Origin: Zonotrichia leucophrys gambelii
Taxonomy: Eukaryota; Chordata; Aves; Passeriformes; Passerellidae
Direction: 5' to 3'
NCBI RefSeq assembly: GCF_028769735.1
Contig: NC_088173.1
Coordinates: 11,553,038-11,617,037, forward strand
DNA length: 64,000 nt
Shown: positions 36,441 through 48,700 of the stretch, in pieces
Position numbering within the stretch: position 1 is the first letter of the stretch
Layout: every line of letters starts with the position of its first letter
The notes under the pieces: model-generated
What the model saw: the letters and a program-made list of their open reading frames with translations, nothing else
Told to the model about the DNA's origin: nothing
The model's database searches: none
Translations under genes and position numbers: made by a program

Positions 36441-38719
36441 TGTAGCTTTTGTTATACAGTTTTGCTAGAATAGGCAAAATCCTTCATAAAAATGTTTAAA
36501 TCTGTAAACTATAACATTTCAGTCTCTGAGGGTGAGTCTTGCTGGAGTTGAACAGTGGAGGGGAATGCATCCCAGTAGTCAGTTGTTATGTTTCCTTGCA
36601 GAAAGATTAAATAATTTAAAGAATAATTGTTCTTTCACAGAAAATGTGAAGGAATGTATCAAAACGCTGCTTGTTTTGAGACAAAAGCAATGCTTTTTCT
36701 GTATGTAGAAGTTAAAATTCTACTTTTCTTTCTTCTGGTATTAGAGCTCATGTTTTTTTATCAGAGTGACAGTTTTCTGTTAATGTGGCAGCTTGATCAG
36801 TTCTGTCATTTTGTATCAGTCTGCTAATTAAAATTTTGATTCTGTTTTTGAGACCAGCCTTGAAGAAAAGATGTTTCTGATGGCTTAGGTAACAAGCTGA
36901 GATGTACAGGAGCTAGACATGTAGAATAGAGGGATGTCTGCAACAACAATTTGCAATTTCAATGTAAGTAATACAGAAAGTGAACATTTTGCAGTAGTTC
37001 CTCACAGTCCATACTGAATAACACCTTGTGCTGAGTAAGAACTGCTGGAAACTGGCTGGGAGATTTTTCTTTCCCAGCATGGCCAATCTGTTTTTGCTGA
37101 AGATCAATATGGGAAAGCAATACCAGCAGGCATTAAAGTGTAAAAGAAAGCAAAAGTGAACCACCCTTCAGTCTTGAAGACAATGAAATAGTGCACACTT
37201 ATACAAACTATTAGTTCTCCTGAGCTCCTTCATCTACAGCTGAAACTGCGACCTCTGCAACAGCTTGTGTCTTGCTAATCACATTTTTATAGTCTTACAC
37301 CCTGTATCACTTTAACTTAAAATTCAGTATTCCCTTTGTTTTCACTTTTCCACCCTATAAACTGTTATGCCCTACACTGCAGTAGTACTGGGCTTGCTAG
37401 GAGAACTCAACTGCCTGCAGAGGCAGATGGGCTAAATGGCAATGCAAGGAAGATTTGTCAAAGCAGATTTGGGACGTGACATCTGATACTACCTGCAGCA
37501 TTGTCAAGGGAGGAACATTGTCAACAAGCTGTTAAAAATGACTTCTAATGGCTGAGCATAGTAGATGAAACATGAACAAAATCACTTTGTTCTTTGTTCT
37601 TATTGATTGCCTAATTTAATTGGCATAGTTTTATTGAATTTTTTAACAGAACAAAATGAGATTTTAATGTAATCTCACTGAGGTTGGTTCTAATTAGATA
37701 TATTAATTTATTATGACTTTCTTGGTTAGAAGAACTAAAAGTCATTAATTTGTTTTGATGAAGTTATTTTAGACAAAGTCCCAAACCTTCCAGCTATCTG
37801 TACTCTTGGGTATAATGGTGTATACTTTGTTGCAAATCTGCAGGAGACTGAAGAGACCAAACAGTTTTACTTGTTATGTTGAAATTCAAATTCTAAAACC
37901 AACCAAAAATATTGAAAACTTCTGGTATTTTACAGATACCATTCTTTAAGCTTTTCAGCCATTGATACACCCGTAGTATCAACATCTGCAGTTGTTGCAA
38001 TAAGAGTGAGACAAGGCAAAGTAGGTTTCTTTGTTTGCATAACTTTCTAAGGCCTAATCAGTTTCCAGTTTCATGCTAATTCTTGATGACTTAAAAACCC
38101 AGATGGCAAAAGAAGATGTCAGTTTAATTTTGCTGGATTAGACATTGAGTGATTTGCAATACAGTGCAATTTTGCTTTCAAGGAAGTAGCTTGAAATACG
38201 GTTTTATACACTTAACTTCATTCTTACAAGAGAGTTTGGATTAGGAGTAATCCTGAAATGCTCTTGTATCATTGAAATTTGATGATTTCTTTCCAAGGTT
38301 TATGCATTGATCACATGTGAGCTTTATTGGGACCATGAACAGTAGGGTGGAAAGATTATATAGATTCAAAAAGCCATTCTATACTGAGTCTAGGGATTTG
38401 CTGCCTGTGTCATTTGTGGGATGATATGTACTGGTGAGGAAATGCAAAGCTTTGTTAACACTGGACATTTTAGTATTTCCAGTTTAAAGTTAGAAATATC
38501 ACAGTGGTTTACTTCACTGACACTCCATTGTAAACCATATTTTCTCAACAGGAACCTGCATCTTATAGTATGGAACACACTATAATCAGAGTAACTCAAA
38601 TGCTACTTGAGTAATTCAGATAATTCAAGTGATGTTGACCCACACACCCCTCTGATGATGGGACAAAAAAACTGTTGAAAGAGAAGAGATGAGAAATTAA
38701 CTGCTTTCTTATCTTTTCT

Positions 38720-38762
38720 GGATGGAATTCCTTTCTGGAATGGATGGATGGAATTCCTTTCT
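38720..38762. repeat. 17-bp direct repeat with 26-bp period
   Basis: ggatggaattcctttct occurs at 38720-38736 and 38746-38762 without mismatch, separated by nine bases including GGATGG units. Confidence 0.85.
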
Positions 38763-41700
38763 TTCATTCTGGTTGGAATGCCACTATCTGAGTGCTAGTG
38801 GTATTTATTTGTTTTACAGAAAAGCTGAGTTTTCTATGTGTAAAAATTCTGTGGTTTATACAGCTTTGTTAATTTACAATATATATAAAGTGACATTTTT
38901 ACTGTCTCTTAGTCTTTTTGAACAGAGAAAAAGGGCTTAAACAGAATTTCAAGTTTGGGTATGTAATTGTTCAGAAACAATATCTTTCTCTAGAAGTTTA
39001 TTGTAACACAAGCATAGAAAAGGATTCAGATGTCTCTCCTAAATACCTGCTATGTAATACAATTGCTGGAAATGGGAAATAGACTGATAAAGGAACATTC
39101 TCTGACTCTGTAAGAGACAATTTAGTGTGATCACGAGTTCTCTGTGTTCTCTTTTGAAATGGCTGTTTCATTGATGCACTCATAGAGAAATTGCTGTTAA
39201 ACAACTGATGTCAGTGAGGATGATGGCAAGCTGGCAGGTCATTAATTTGAAGCAATGTTCAGATATTTACTTTGACTCATCTGGAGCTGGTGTACAGGCC
39301 TCAAGGATGGTTCACAATTCTAATTCCCAAGCATTGTGCTAACTTTCAAATCAGTAAGTGCATAAATGCTGGTATTCAGCCTGCTGTATCTGCCTAAGCT
39401 CTGGCGGGAAAATTGGAGAAGTTTGCTCCAGCTTTGAATCCTTTTGGTACTTCTGCAAGTAGCATTAGGCATTGTGTAACACTGAGGTAGCTAAAGGCAG
39501 TTTTGTAGATATGGGCCTTCGCTTCTTTTGGATGAATTCCTGAAGTGTAAAATACCAATAATGATGAGGGGCTAATTCTTACTTTCATAAATATGTCAGA
39601 AAAATATGTTTAGTAAGTCTGTGGATTTGCTGAACATATTAGTGTCCTATAAAATGTTACTGATTTTGCAGCAGTGGCCTATTTCATAATTTTCTTTCTT
39701 TGAATCTTAATTGCTTTATTTTTCAGGCTCACATTCATAAGAAGACCATATTATGGTCATAATTTCTCAAATCAGATTGAGATTTGAGAATGCACTTTTG
39801 CTGGCAGAACATGTCAGCAGACATGTAAGAAACATAGAAAAATAATAAATCTTAGAATTTTGTAAGAGAAGATTATCAATTAACTCTTCAGTATTTTGTA
39901 GCCCTCCAAGCAAAACTCAGAAATAACAAAATGCAGTGAAATATGAACATTAGCTGGCGGTAGCATTTGTAAGTGGTCATTGTTAACGTGCCAGGAGTGT
40001 GCCTAGATTTCTGCTTTGATATTTTACTATATAGCACAAACCCCACTTCGGGTTTGCTTTTTTTCCTGCTTATTACTCTCTGTCTTTAACTGGACATTGG
40101 TCTTATAGGGAATTGTTCTTGCTGCTTCCATCTTGCAGTTTTTGAAACACAATGTAGCCCTTTTTCCCTCACCTTGCATTCTATTAGGGAAATAAGCCAT
40201 ATAGGAAGATGGTATGAGAGAGAGTTTACTAGGTAGAATTAGGAAAAAAACCCCAACTCTTATGGTTAGCTTGAGTTCTTCTTGCATGACACACAGACAC
40301 CTTTCTGCTAAATCAGACTTGACTGAACACTTGCAACAGGCTGTGAGTGCTCTGATGTTTGACAGCTCCTGTTTCAGGTTTCCTTCATGAGAGCATGGTT
40401 CACTATCAACTGATCCACCCCTGAAATTGAATCTTAAAGCTTTCTGCAAGTACTATGCTACACTCCCATCATGCAGGAGGGAAACAGTCTGTTGCTCATT
40501 CTGGCTGTGAAATGAGCCAGTGCTATGTGATTACCCTTCAGTTTGACTCTGGGAAGTAACTTGAACCTCATCAGACTGTGCGTTGTTTGGTTTCCCTGTA
40601 TAGGTGCTCACTCTTTTCACAGGCTTTCTGAAGTGTTGCTGTAATTGTTGATTTGTGTTGATTTTTCTTTTCACATAACACCATATGCTGCAGTTGAGAG
40701 ATGCATTCATAATTTGTTTTCACACAGACTAAGTCCTGAATCACACACACATTGTCTTGATGCAATTTCCTTTGACAGTCAAGAAAGCCTGCTACAGTTG
40801 TGGACGCGTTAAAAGGCAGAAACCAGTAGTAGAAACCAGAAGACAAAAGCTATATAGCCTAAACAAAGGTGGAATAATATAACAAATGTGTAAATGAACT
40901 TTTGATAGTTTCCCATTTGTGTCAGTTCACAAAATGAAATAATGAAAGTTCATGCAAAAAAGAAATTAAAAAATGCTTTAGGTTAAATGTTTCAATTTTC
41001 TTGGGAAAGGAAGTGATGAAGTTCTGTCACTGGGAGAAAATTATTGCTTCCATGAAAAAAAACCCCAACTCCTAAACATAAAATGTTATCATAAATTTGG
41101 AGGAGGGTGAATATTTATGGGTAATACAAAAAGTGATAGGTAAGTCTTAGAAAAACAGTGTTTGTCCAAAGTTTTAAGTCAATTTCATTCAGTAGTATGA
41201 GATTTCTATGTTTGACAGCTCACTTTGTGTCTGTCTCTGATGGAGATTTAGAGGAAAATGAAGGACACATCCAAGGCTAGGAACTGCCAAAGATGGGACC
41301 TGAGGCTAGAATTATATCCATTCTGACAATAGCTACATTTCTAGAGCTCTCCTGCCTTCTACCATTCTCTCCATCATTGGTAGACACAAGCTATTTTCTT
41401 TAAGTCAAGTCAATACCTTGGCCATTATCAAAACAACTTGATCAGCTGGAAAGTCATTTTGCACTGCCCTTTCAAACTTAGAGAACTAAATTCAATAAAA
41501 ACACCTCAGATCTTTTGGGAGAAGTGACAGTCTAATCATTAAGGAACATGTTCATTATGAAACCCGAGAATATATCTCACTGGGAGCAGGAGGAGATGTA
41601 TTTGGTTATTGAGCTTTCTTTTCTTCACAAATTTTGTCAATACCTGTGTGGGGAGAATGAAAGTGTTCATTATCGGGAGATTACTTTGTAACCAGGATGT

Positions 41701-43204
41701 GCATGATAAGCATAAGAATATATTTATCAGTGGAAATTATGCCATACCATATGATTGCCACAAATGCAGTGATGATTTTTCTCCTTGGTGTTTTAACTTC
41801 CCTAAATTCACAGAAAATTCAGTTGATTCCTATTGAGGTATGAATAAAAAACATCATTAGTTTTATTCAGTTATTTATTATAATTACCATGCTTCTTTGA
41901 TTTGAGTAAGTCACAGTGAGGGAGGTAGACACATTCTGTTCCACTTGGTTGCAACATTGCTTTGCTAGAAATATGCTTGTACTGTTTACTTGTTAGGGTT
42001 GTTAAGCCATAATATTTCCCCTTGGAAGGGATGTAAAGCTTGGACTCCAGTTCCCAAAATTCTTGTTACCTGGTGGTCTTTTAATCGCTGAATCTCCATC
42101 TCATTCTTGTTCCTTACTTTTGGAACAGCTGAAAAGGTCAGTGCCAGTCTGAGTCTCCTCTGCTGCATGCATCTGTAGAGCATAGGAGTGATCCTTTCTT
42201 GTTCGCTCTCTGGAGAGAGCCTTTCTTGCATCTCAAGTGCAGTAAGGAGAGAAAGTGCATTCTGTTTTGTAAAAACCTTTTCTGCTTCAACTCCTTTTTT
42301 CATTCTAATACAAGGTTAAACCTTCGGCTTTTGAAATTCTCTGTTAAAAATGAGACTGCTGTCAGTGGCTTGGAATAGGTCACAGGACTGTTTGGAGATG
42401 CATGTCCTGAAGTGTTGGGAAGCTGAGGAGTTGGCAGAGCAATGGGGAAGGCAGGCCCTGAAGAGCAGCAGAACTGCCCCTCTGCAGCAGTCTTCTGTGG
42501 GGAGGGAAGTGCCTTTTTGGCATTTCCAGTTACTTTACTAGAAAGGTGGTGGGTGCTTGGTGTATGAGGGTCAAAGCAAAGGAGACAGAGGATTTTCTCT
42601 GCCCCCTCTTCCCTCCTTCACTCCCCTGGGACCTATAGAGAGTGAACACAGATGTCTCAGCTGAAAAGGAGTGGTGATGAAAGATTAGCAGCTATGATCG
42701 GGGAGGAGGCCAGAGACCTGGGGTGAGCTACAGCATGTACTGGCCCCACAACTTAAAGATTAAAAGCAGTCATATTGCATGCAGGTTGCTCTACATCAGT
42801 GCATTTTTATCTCAGCCTAGTGACACTGTTTTCCCAACTGCTGTTTCCTTCTTTTGTGGGCAATATTTATATGGAGAGTACTTTACTTTTTATTAATTGC
42901 TTGTGATACTGTCCTGAGATACCTTAAGGTGGAGATAGTGAATGTCTATACTCATTGCTTTGTCCTTTTATTGAATTTTGTGAGGTTAATAATTTAGCAG
43001 GAGCAATACATCTAGTCACAATGCTGTTGTTTCTGTTTTTTCTGGTGTTTTCTGGAATAAGATAAAAGTTAGGACCTGGTATCAATTGTTTCCTAAATCC
43101 AAAGTCATGCTCAGTTTATTCTTGACTTTTTCAGAAGAAATGCAAGCTTATCACAAGATTAAACAACTGACTTTTAGCTCCCAGAGAAGAATGTTGTTGT
43201 ACTC

Positions 43205-43225
43205 TTATATGAGAATCTCATATAA
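43205..43225. repeat. 21-bp perfect palindrome
   Basis: Arms ttatatgaga and tctcatataa surround a single central A. Capable of cruciform formation. No adjacent element was found. Confidence 0.8.
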
Positions 43226-43574
43226 TGAAAAGCAGAGCTTAATTGCATACTAATGTCCCAATAAGAAATTCTGATTAAAAATCTTAGAAGTTTAGGTATA
43301 GGAAGTGTGAATAAAAGTTGAACTTCTTTCCTCATAGGACTTCTGATTTTTCATGATGCTTTATTTTTCATAGCAAATTCTTCATCTCTTAGATAATGCA
43401 TTCAGGGCTTTTCTAGTGCTTGATTTATCAAGGAGACTAGTACTGAATTATTTTGTATTTTAGTCCAAGTACCATGAGAGTAAAAGTGACGAGGCTTCTG
43501 TCATTGATTGACTACTGCCAAATCATATTTCATGACTCTGCTCACTGGTTTTGTTGGGTGCTGTTGTTTTGGTG

Positions 43575-43601
43575 TTTTTTTTTTTTTTTTTTTTTTTTTT
43601 T
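43575..43601. repeat. Homopolymer T27 run
   Basis: Twenty-seven uninterrupted T. It may be the reversed A-tail of a retrocopy, but nothing recognisable lies beside it. The length is prone to sequencing error. Confidence 0.9.
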
Positions 43602-45585
43602 CTCCTGGAGTTTTTCTTTTCTTTCTCTCTTAATTTGTATATTTTGTAACTTATAAGCAGCTCCTTTAGATGAAAGACAACACATTTTCTTCTTGGCTTC
43701 CTGTATGACCTCTGGCAGTCACTTAGATCTTCTGTTCCTTGGTTTAATTACATGTAGAAAGGGGAGATAGTTACACCCATTGGCAAATATTTTAAGAATT
43801 ATCCTTTTACAAATAAAAAAAAATTACAGGGTTGTTGAGGTAAGTCAGAAGGTTTCCAGCCTGATGATTAATGAAAAAACAAAAACTGGTCCTGCTGAAT
43901 TGTCAGCTGTACAGCTTAACTTGTGGCTTACTGAGCTTCCCATTTTGAGCAGAAGGTCAAGAATAGATGAAACTGTGAGTGAATTCTGAATTGTGTCTCT
44001 AATAGTCTCCTTAGCTTCTGCTGAAATGGATATGAAGGATCTCTTCAGTAGTTACCTCTGTGGTATTTTTAAAATTTGTTACAAATAGGGGACATTGCTG
44101 TTTATCCACTTTACAGAAGCCAATCAGGAACCATAGTAAAACAGTCTTATAATTTCCTTTTATATTATGTTTAAGTCAGAGAGTAATTCAGTTGGATTAA
44201 TTTAAGTAACACTTAGAACTCATAATCATATTTGAGACTGTAAGATGGTCTAGATTCAACTTTAATGCTGGAATTACTGGCTATAGAAGAGAAGAGAAGC
44301 TGAAAGCAACGAGTCTGTAACTTGCTATGCAGTAGCCTTTTGCCTTGTGTACCTGGGCAAAAACAAGGCACAATTTGTGGTTCTAATGCATTTCTGAGAA
44401 AGCAGAGAGCTGTTGACTCTGCAGAAATAAGAAACTTTTTAACATTTAGTTACTACAGCTGTCAACACATTGGCAAAATGTAAATGTGAATGATTGTTTT
44501 AATCCTGCTAAACATTTTCTTTAGCTGATCTCCTGTATTTCATGCTAAAATTGATTTTAAGCATGCATATAAGCAATCAGGTTCTTCCAGATCACTGCAA
44601 CCCTTACTGTCTATAGGCAAAGCATATATGACAAGGGCTAGCAGCAACTGGGTTAAGTATTGATTTTTGACTGTCTTCTTTCCTAATAATCGATCAAGAA
44701 GACATGTGTGAAAAATTCTGCTTCCAAATTGTTGTTATGAAGTACTTATCTGTACAGCACAAGAAGAAAATACTGAAAAGGGTTTTTTTAAAATTTTTTA
44801 TTTTTAAAAGTAGCGTAGAACAGGTGCTTTCAGATACCAACCCAACAAGACTGTTGCCAAGAATAAAATGTGGGGTAAAGGCAATAGTTTGGGTGACATT
44901 TCCAAAACAGGCATCTACTTTTTGAAACATGAGGTTCAAGGAACAGGTACAGTGTTCAAAATTTTTGAAAGCTATATGACTATACATGTCTAATGTGTTC
45001 AGGTATTTGAACTTAAATTGCCTCTCTTGCCCTTGCAGAGTAGATACTGCTAGTATTTAATTGGACGTTCTTCCATTTTTTCCCAAGGATGCTGTTTATT
45101 TAAGCTAATCAATGATTCCCTAAAGCCATTAGAGATGAGATAGCTTTGCTGTGGTCCCAGGACTTTGTTTAAGATGACTTCTGCAGGAGGTCCTGCTGAC
45201 TATGCTTATCACTTCAGTTGTATGTCTGCAAAAGTGATTTGGAAAGTGGAGACCCCTGTTGCTAGTGATCTAAGAGGTGAGGACAGACTTCAAACTCTGT
45301 CCATGTTTCTTAACATGTAATCAGCCTTGTCTAGGAGAAATCTAGCTAGCACATTTGACAGCTAACTCAATACTCATGGTGTGCAGAGTTTGGTAATCTT
45401 CTGGAATTCCTTGAAAACATGTGAGTAGTAAGAGAAAAAGCCTGCTTAAAAAAATTGTTAGTGTTTAAGGAGGTGAAGGTGAACTACTGGCATTTTCTAT
45501 TCTGCTTTCCAGAGCACAGAGAGTGGCCTGTGGTTTGAAATGTTTCCAGAAGTGAACAGCTTCTTCCTTGTGCTTCTGATTGCAG

Positions 45586-45739
45586 CTGTCATTTTTTGGG
45601 TTTCAAGGAGAATTTCAAGAAAAGACTGTGTTGTGTCTCAGTTGTCTAAGGCTCTGTACATGGCTATGGGGAGAGCTGATGAGAATTTCCATTGCAGTAT
45701 GCTATGGAGAAATCTGGAGTAAAAGACTCCAGCCTAAAG
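45586..45739 (+). other. Candidate internal exon (weak)
   Basis: A pyrimidine-rich tract (cttcttccttgtgcttctgattgcag) ends at 45585 with AG, and the open segment ends at 45739 just before GTAACT. The 154 bases are open in one frame for 51 codons, beginning LSFFGFQGEFQ and ending in KRLQPK. This would be an exon entering in phase 0 and leaving in phase 1. No protein family was recognised. Acceptor-donor pairs around an open frame of this size arise by chance in tens of kilobases, so this is only a lead. Confidence 0.15.
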
Positions 45740-48700
45740 GTAACTCATGTGATGACTGGGCTTAGGGCAGATCTTCCTTTCTTGATGGCTTGACTGTTGC
45801 ATCTTGACTAAAAAAGGATATTGGGTGAATGGTGTGGGCAGGATGACTGACCTTTTGGCTGGTCATTTTGATGGCTACCATAATGCAGTAGCCACTTAGC
45901 TCTCTCTAGGTCAGGCTTTGCACCCTAATCTGTCCAATTGTCTTTAGAGCTGTGTGAGTATTAACACAACATAACCCTTTTTCAGCCTTTAGTTGTGCTT
46001 CTGAAAGAATTCCCTCCTAACCTCTTCTCTGTGGTATGTTAATCCCTTTGAATCCTGAGCAGCAGTTATGACACCTTGCCTCCTGCTGTGACACAGATTG
46101 GTTTCACACACAAATTAAACAGGTTACACAGAGTGAGGAATGCATGTTTTAGTGCAAGACTCCTGCTACATTGTCAGACAGACAACGGTACAAAATAGTA
46201 GCCTACAAACTGCAAAAGGATTCTACCAAGCTCAGTAAAATAATATTGAGTGTAGCTTTCCTGAATAATTTTCATTGAAATGTTGATAATCCACTTGCTA
46301 TGGTTGGATTTTAATTTGTGATGTCATTGTTCCTTACTAATACTGAAATATACCTCACAGAATAACAAGAAAATGTTTTTGTTTAGATAAATAAAAAATC
46401 TGTTTGTCATGTGTTAGGATGATGATTTTGTATTTAACATATTAAAATATTTAAATATAGGATCATTCCTTTGCATTTTTTAATGCTACTATGATACGCT
46501 CTCTGAAACATTTATTTTCTCTTATTTTTAACCTGCACAAGCATTTATAGGATTTTAGTTATGCATTTTAGGAGAATACAGCCTGAACTTTAACACTGAA
46601 ACAAACATACAGTTTCATACAAACATACAATTGATAAATGACTTTACTAGTGTGCATTTTATAATACATCTGCACGGATTTCAAGTTAATTTCATGTGAA
46701 TTTGGACTTCTAAGCCCCTGTCAGCCACTATATTGTCATGGTTTTTTTTTCCTCATTAATGTAGTTACTATTTTAACATTTGTTAAATTTTAATGAACAT
46801 AAACTTCATTAAAATGCGAGTTTAAATTCCTTAGTGGTCTCTGTGATTGCCCTCCAAAAAATCAACTGGGTCTTTTCCCTATCCCTCTCCTTTTCTCTAA
46901 CTCCAACTACGTGGGCTCCAAATATTTGCTGTTTTGTTTTACTTTCCTGCTTTACATATAGGTTATTTTTCATATCTGTGTGGACTAAGAAGTTACATGT
47001 ATGATTGAATGACTGTACTGCAGATTTGCCTGTTTGAGCTGTGCTTTGGTTTCCCTGGTGGAATAAAGTGTAGGAATTTTAATGCTTTCATTTTGGGTCT
47101 AGGCTTGCAAAATAATGAATCACTTTCCTTTTTTTAGTGGTCTGATGATTTAAGGAGTAGAAAAGCAAAGAAGTCCTAGCTGGTGATGTGTGACACGCTT
47201 CATTTGGGGAGTCTCTTTCAAAGGCTAAAACAGGAGTTGAGAAGACTTTCTTTAAATATTTTGGTTCATACACCAGGTCCTCAGATCTCTAACTTTCCTT
47301 GTGAGCATTGGATTTTTTGCCTCTAGGAGATCAAAAGGCTGATATTTTTAAAGCATTGCAATTGTTGTCTTTGTGAGCAGAAGCTTTCCCTTTTCCACAG
47401 CCACGCTTGGCTTTTAAATCTCATTTAATAAGGAATTCAATGCTGACAGTCAGATTTGATGTGAGCTGCTGGCTTTGCTCTGGTTTAGGGAATTCACGTG
47501 TGCTTTGCCTGCTTTCCTGCATGGAAAGTGTGACATGACCTTGAGAACTGAAGCATGCCAAGACACTTGCCAAGGAGTGAAGCAGGGCAGACTTGCCATT
47601 CAGCTATCCCTCCGGAGACAGCCACACTTGGGCTGTGTTACAATCATTACAAAGGCTTAGCTGGGAAGTCTGTGGCTTTTAATGCCATTTCATGGTTGTA
47701 AAACTTGTTGTCCCACCAGCTAAAAGAGTGGGTGTTTTAATAGAATAAGCATTTGATTAATGAAACAACGTGTACTGTACAGAAGAAATGATCATAAAAA
47801 GCTGCTTTTTAACGGTCTAAAGTACCTTTTGCAGCTTGGAACCTTTTATCACCTTGTAAATCGCCCCTTGAGATGAATAGTTGAAGTTAGACGAGGCACA
47901 CTTCCATTACCAGCATATCCTCCTTCAGATATTATAGAGCTTGGGCTGCAGCTGCTTCAAAGCTGCCCTTCTCACCAACACATTTTTACATCTTGTTTTC
48001 ATTATGCCAAGGCGCATTCTGTGTTATTGCAGTGGCTTTGCTTTTAATAATCTTCTTGATGAAAACATTCAGACCTGGGGGAGGTCCACTATTTCTCCTT
48101 ATCCGTCTCTTACAAGGTGGTGACCATTTTTTGCTACTTTTGTTCTGTTTTATAGATAATGTTCAAAGGTGCTAGTTAACAAGACTTAAACATACTCAGG
48201 AGAAGAGGAAAAAGTATAATAAAGCCTACTTTAAAGCGAATATAGGAGAGAGAATAAAGTTATGTCATTTTCATTATGGAGGATTGAAAACTTCTCATTG
48301 CTTTCAGTGGGAGTATAAGCAGGAAAATAAAAAACATGACCCTAACAGCAAACAGATGGCATTCCCTTTTCTGTGATTTTGTACACTTTTGAAGTTGTAG
48401 AGGAACCACATAGGCAGTCATGCTTTCAATTATTTTCCCCACTAAAAGAGGCAGACAAAAAATTTATTCATTTTTTCTTACTGATTACTCTTCCATTCCA
48501 GTCGGTGTGTCTGAGCTCTAAATTATCTTATGTGAAAGAAAGGGAAATAAACTTTAGAAACTTCTTGCTCTCAAAACCAAAGGAATTATTTACTAAGTTT
48601 AATTTTTTAATTTGCTAGCCTCTCTCTTATTTTGCCCTTCTTAGGAATTAGAATGGAGCTGCAAGGATATGGCTTCAATTTGGTAGAGATGAGCACCCAG

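Larger units (their letters stand above)
36441..45585. other. Unique AT-rich non-coding sequence
   Basis: About 9 kb without a recognisable gene or transposable element. It holds a 17-bp direct repeat (38720-38762), a 21-bp palindrome (43205-43225) and a T27 run (43575-43601). A 140-codon minus-strand frame at 40027-40449 has no recognisable domain. A stretch at 42350-42720 is mildly GC-rich without exon signals. Confidence 0.5.

Noticed and set aside
40027..40449. 140-codon minus-strand frame
   Set aside because: No recognisable domain, no splice or promoter context, and a length reachable by chance.
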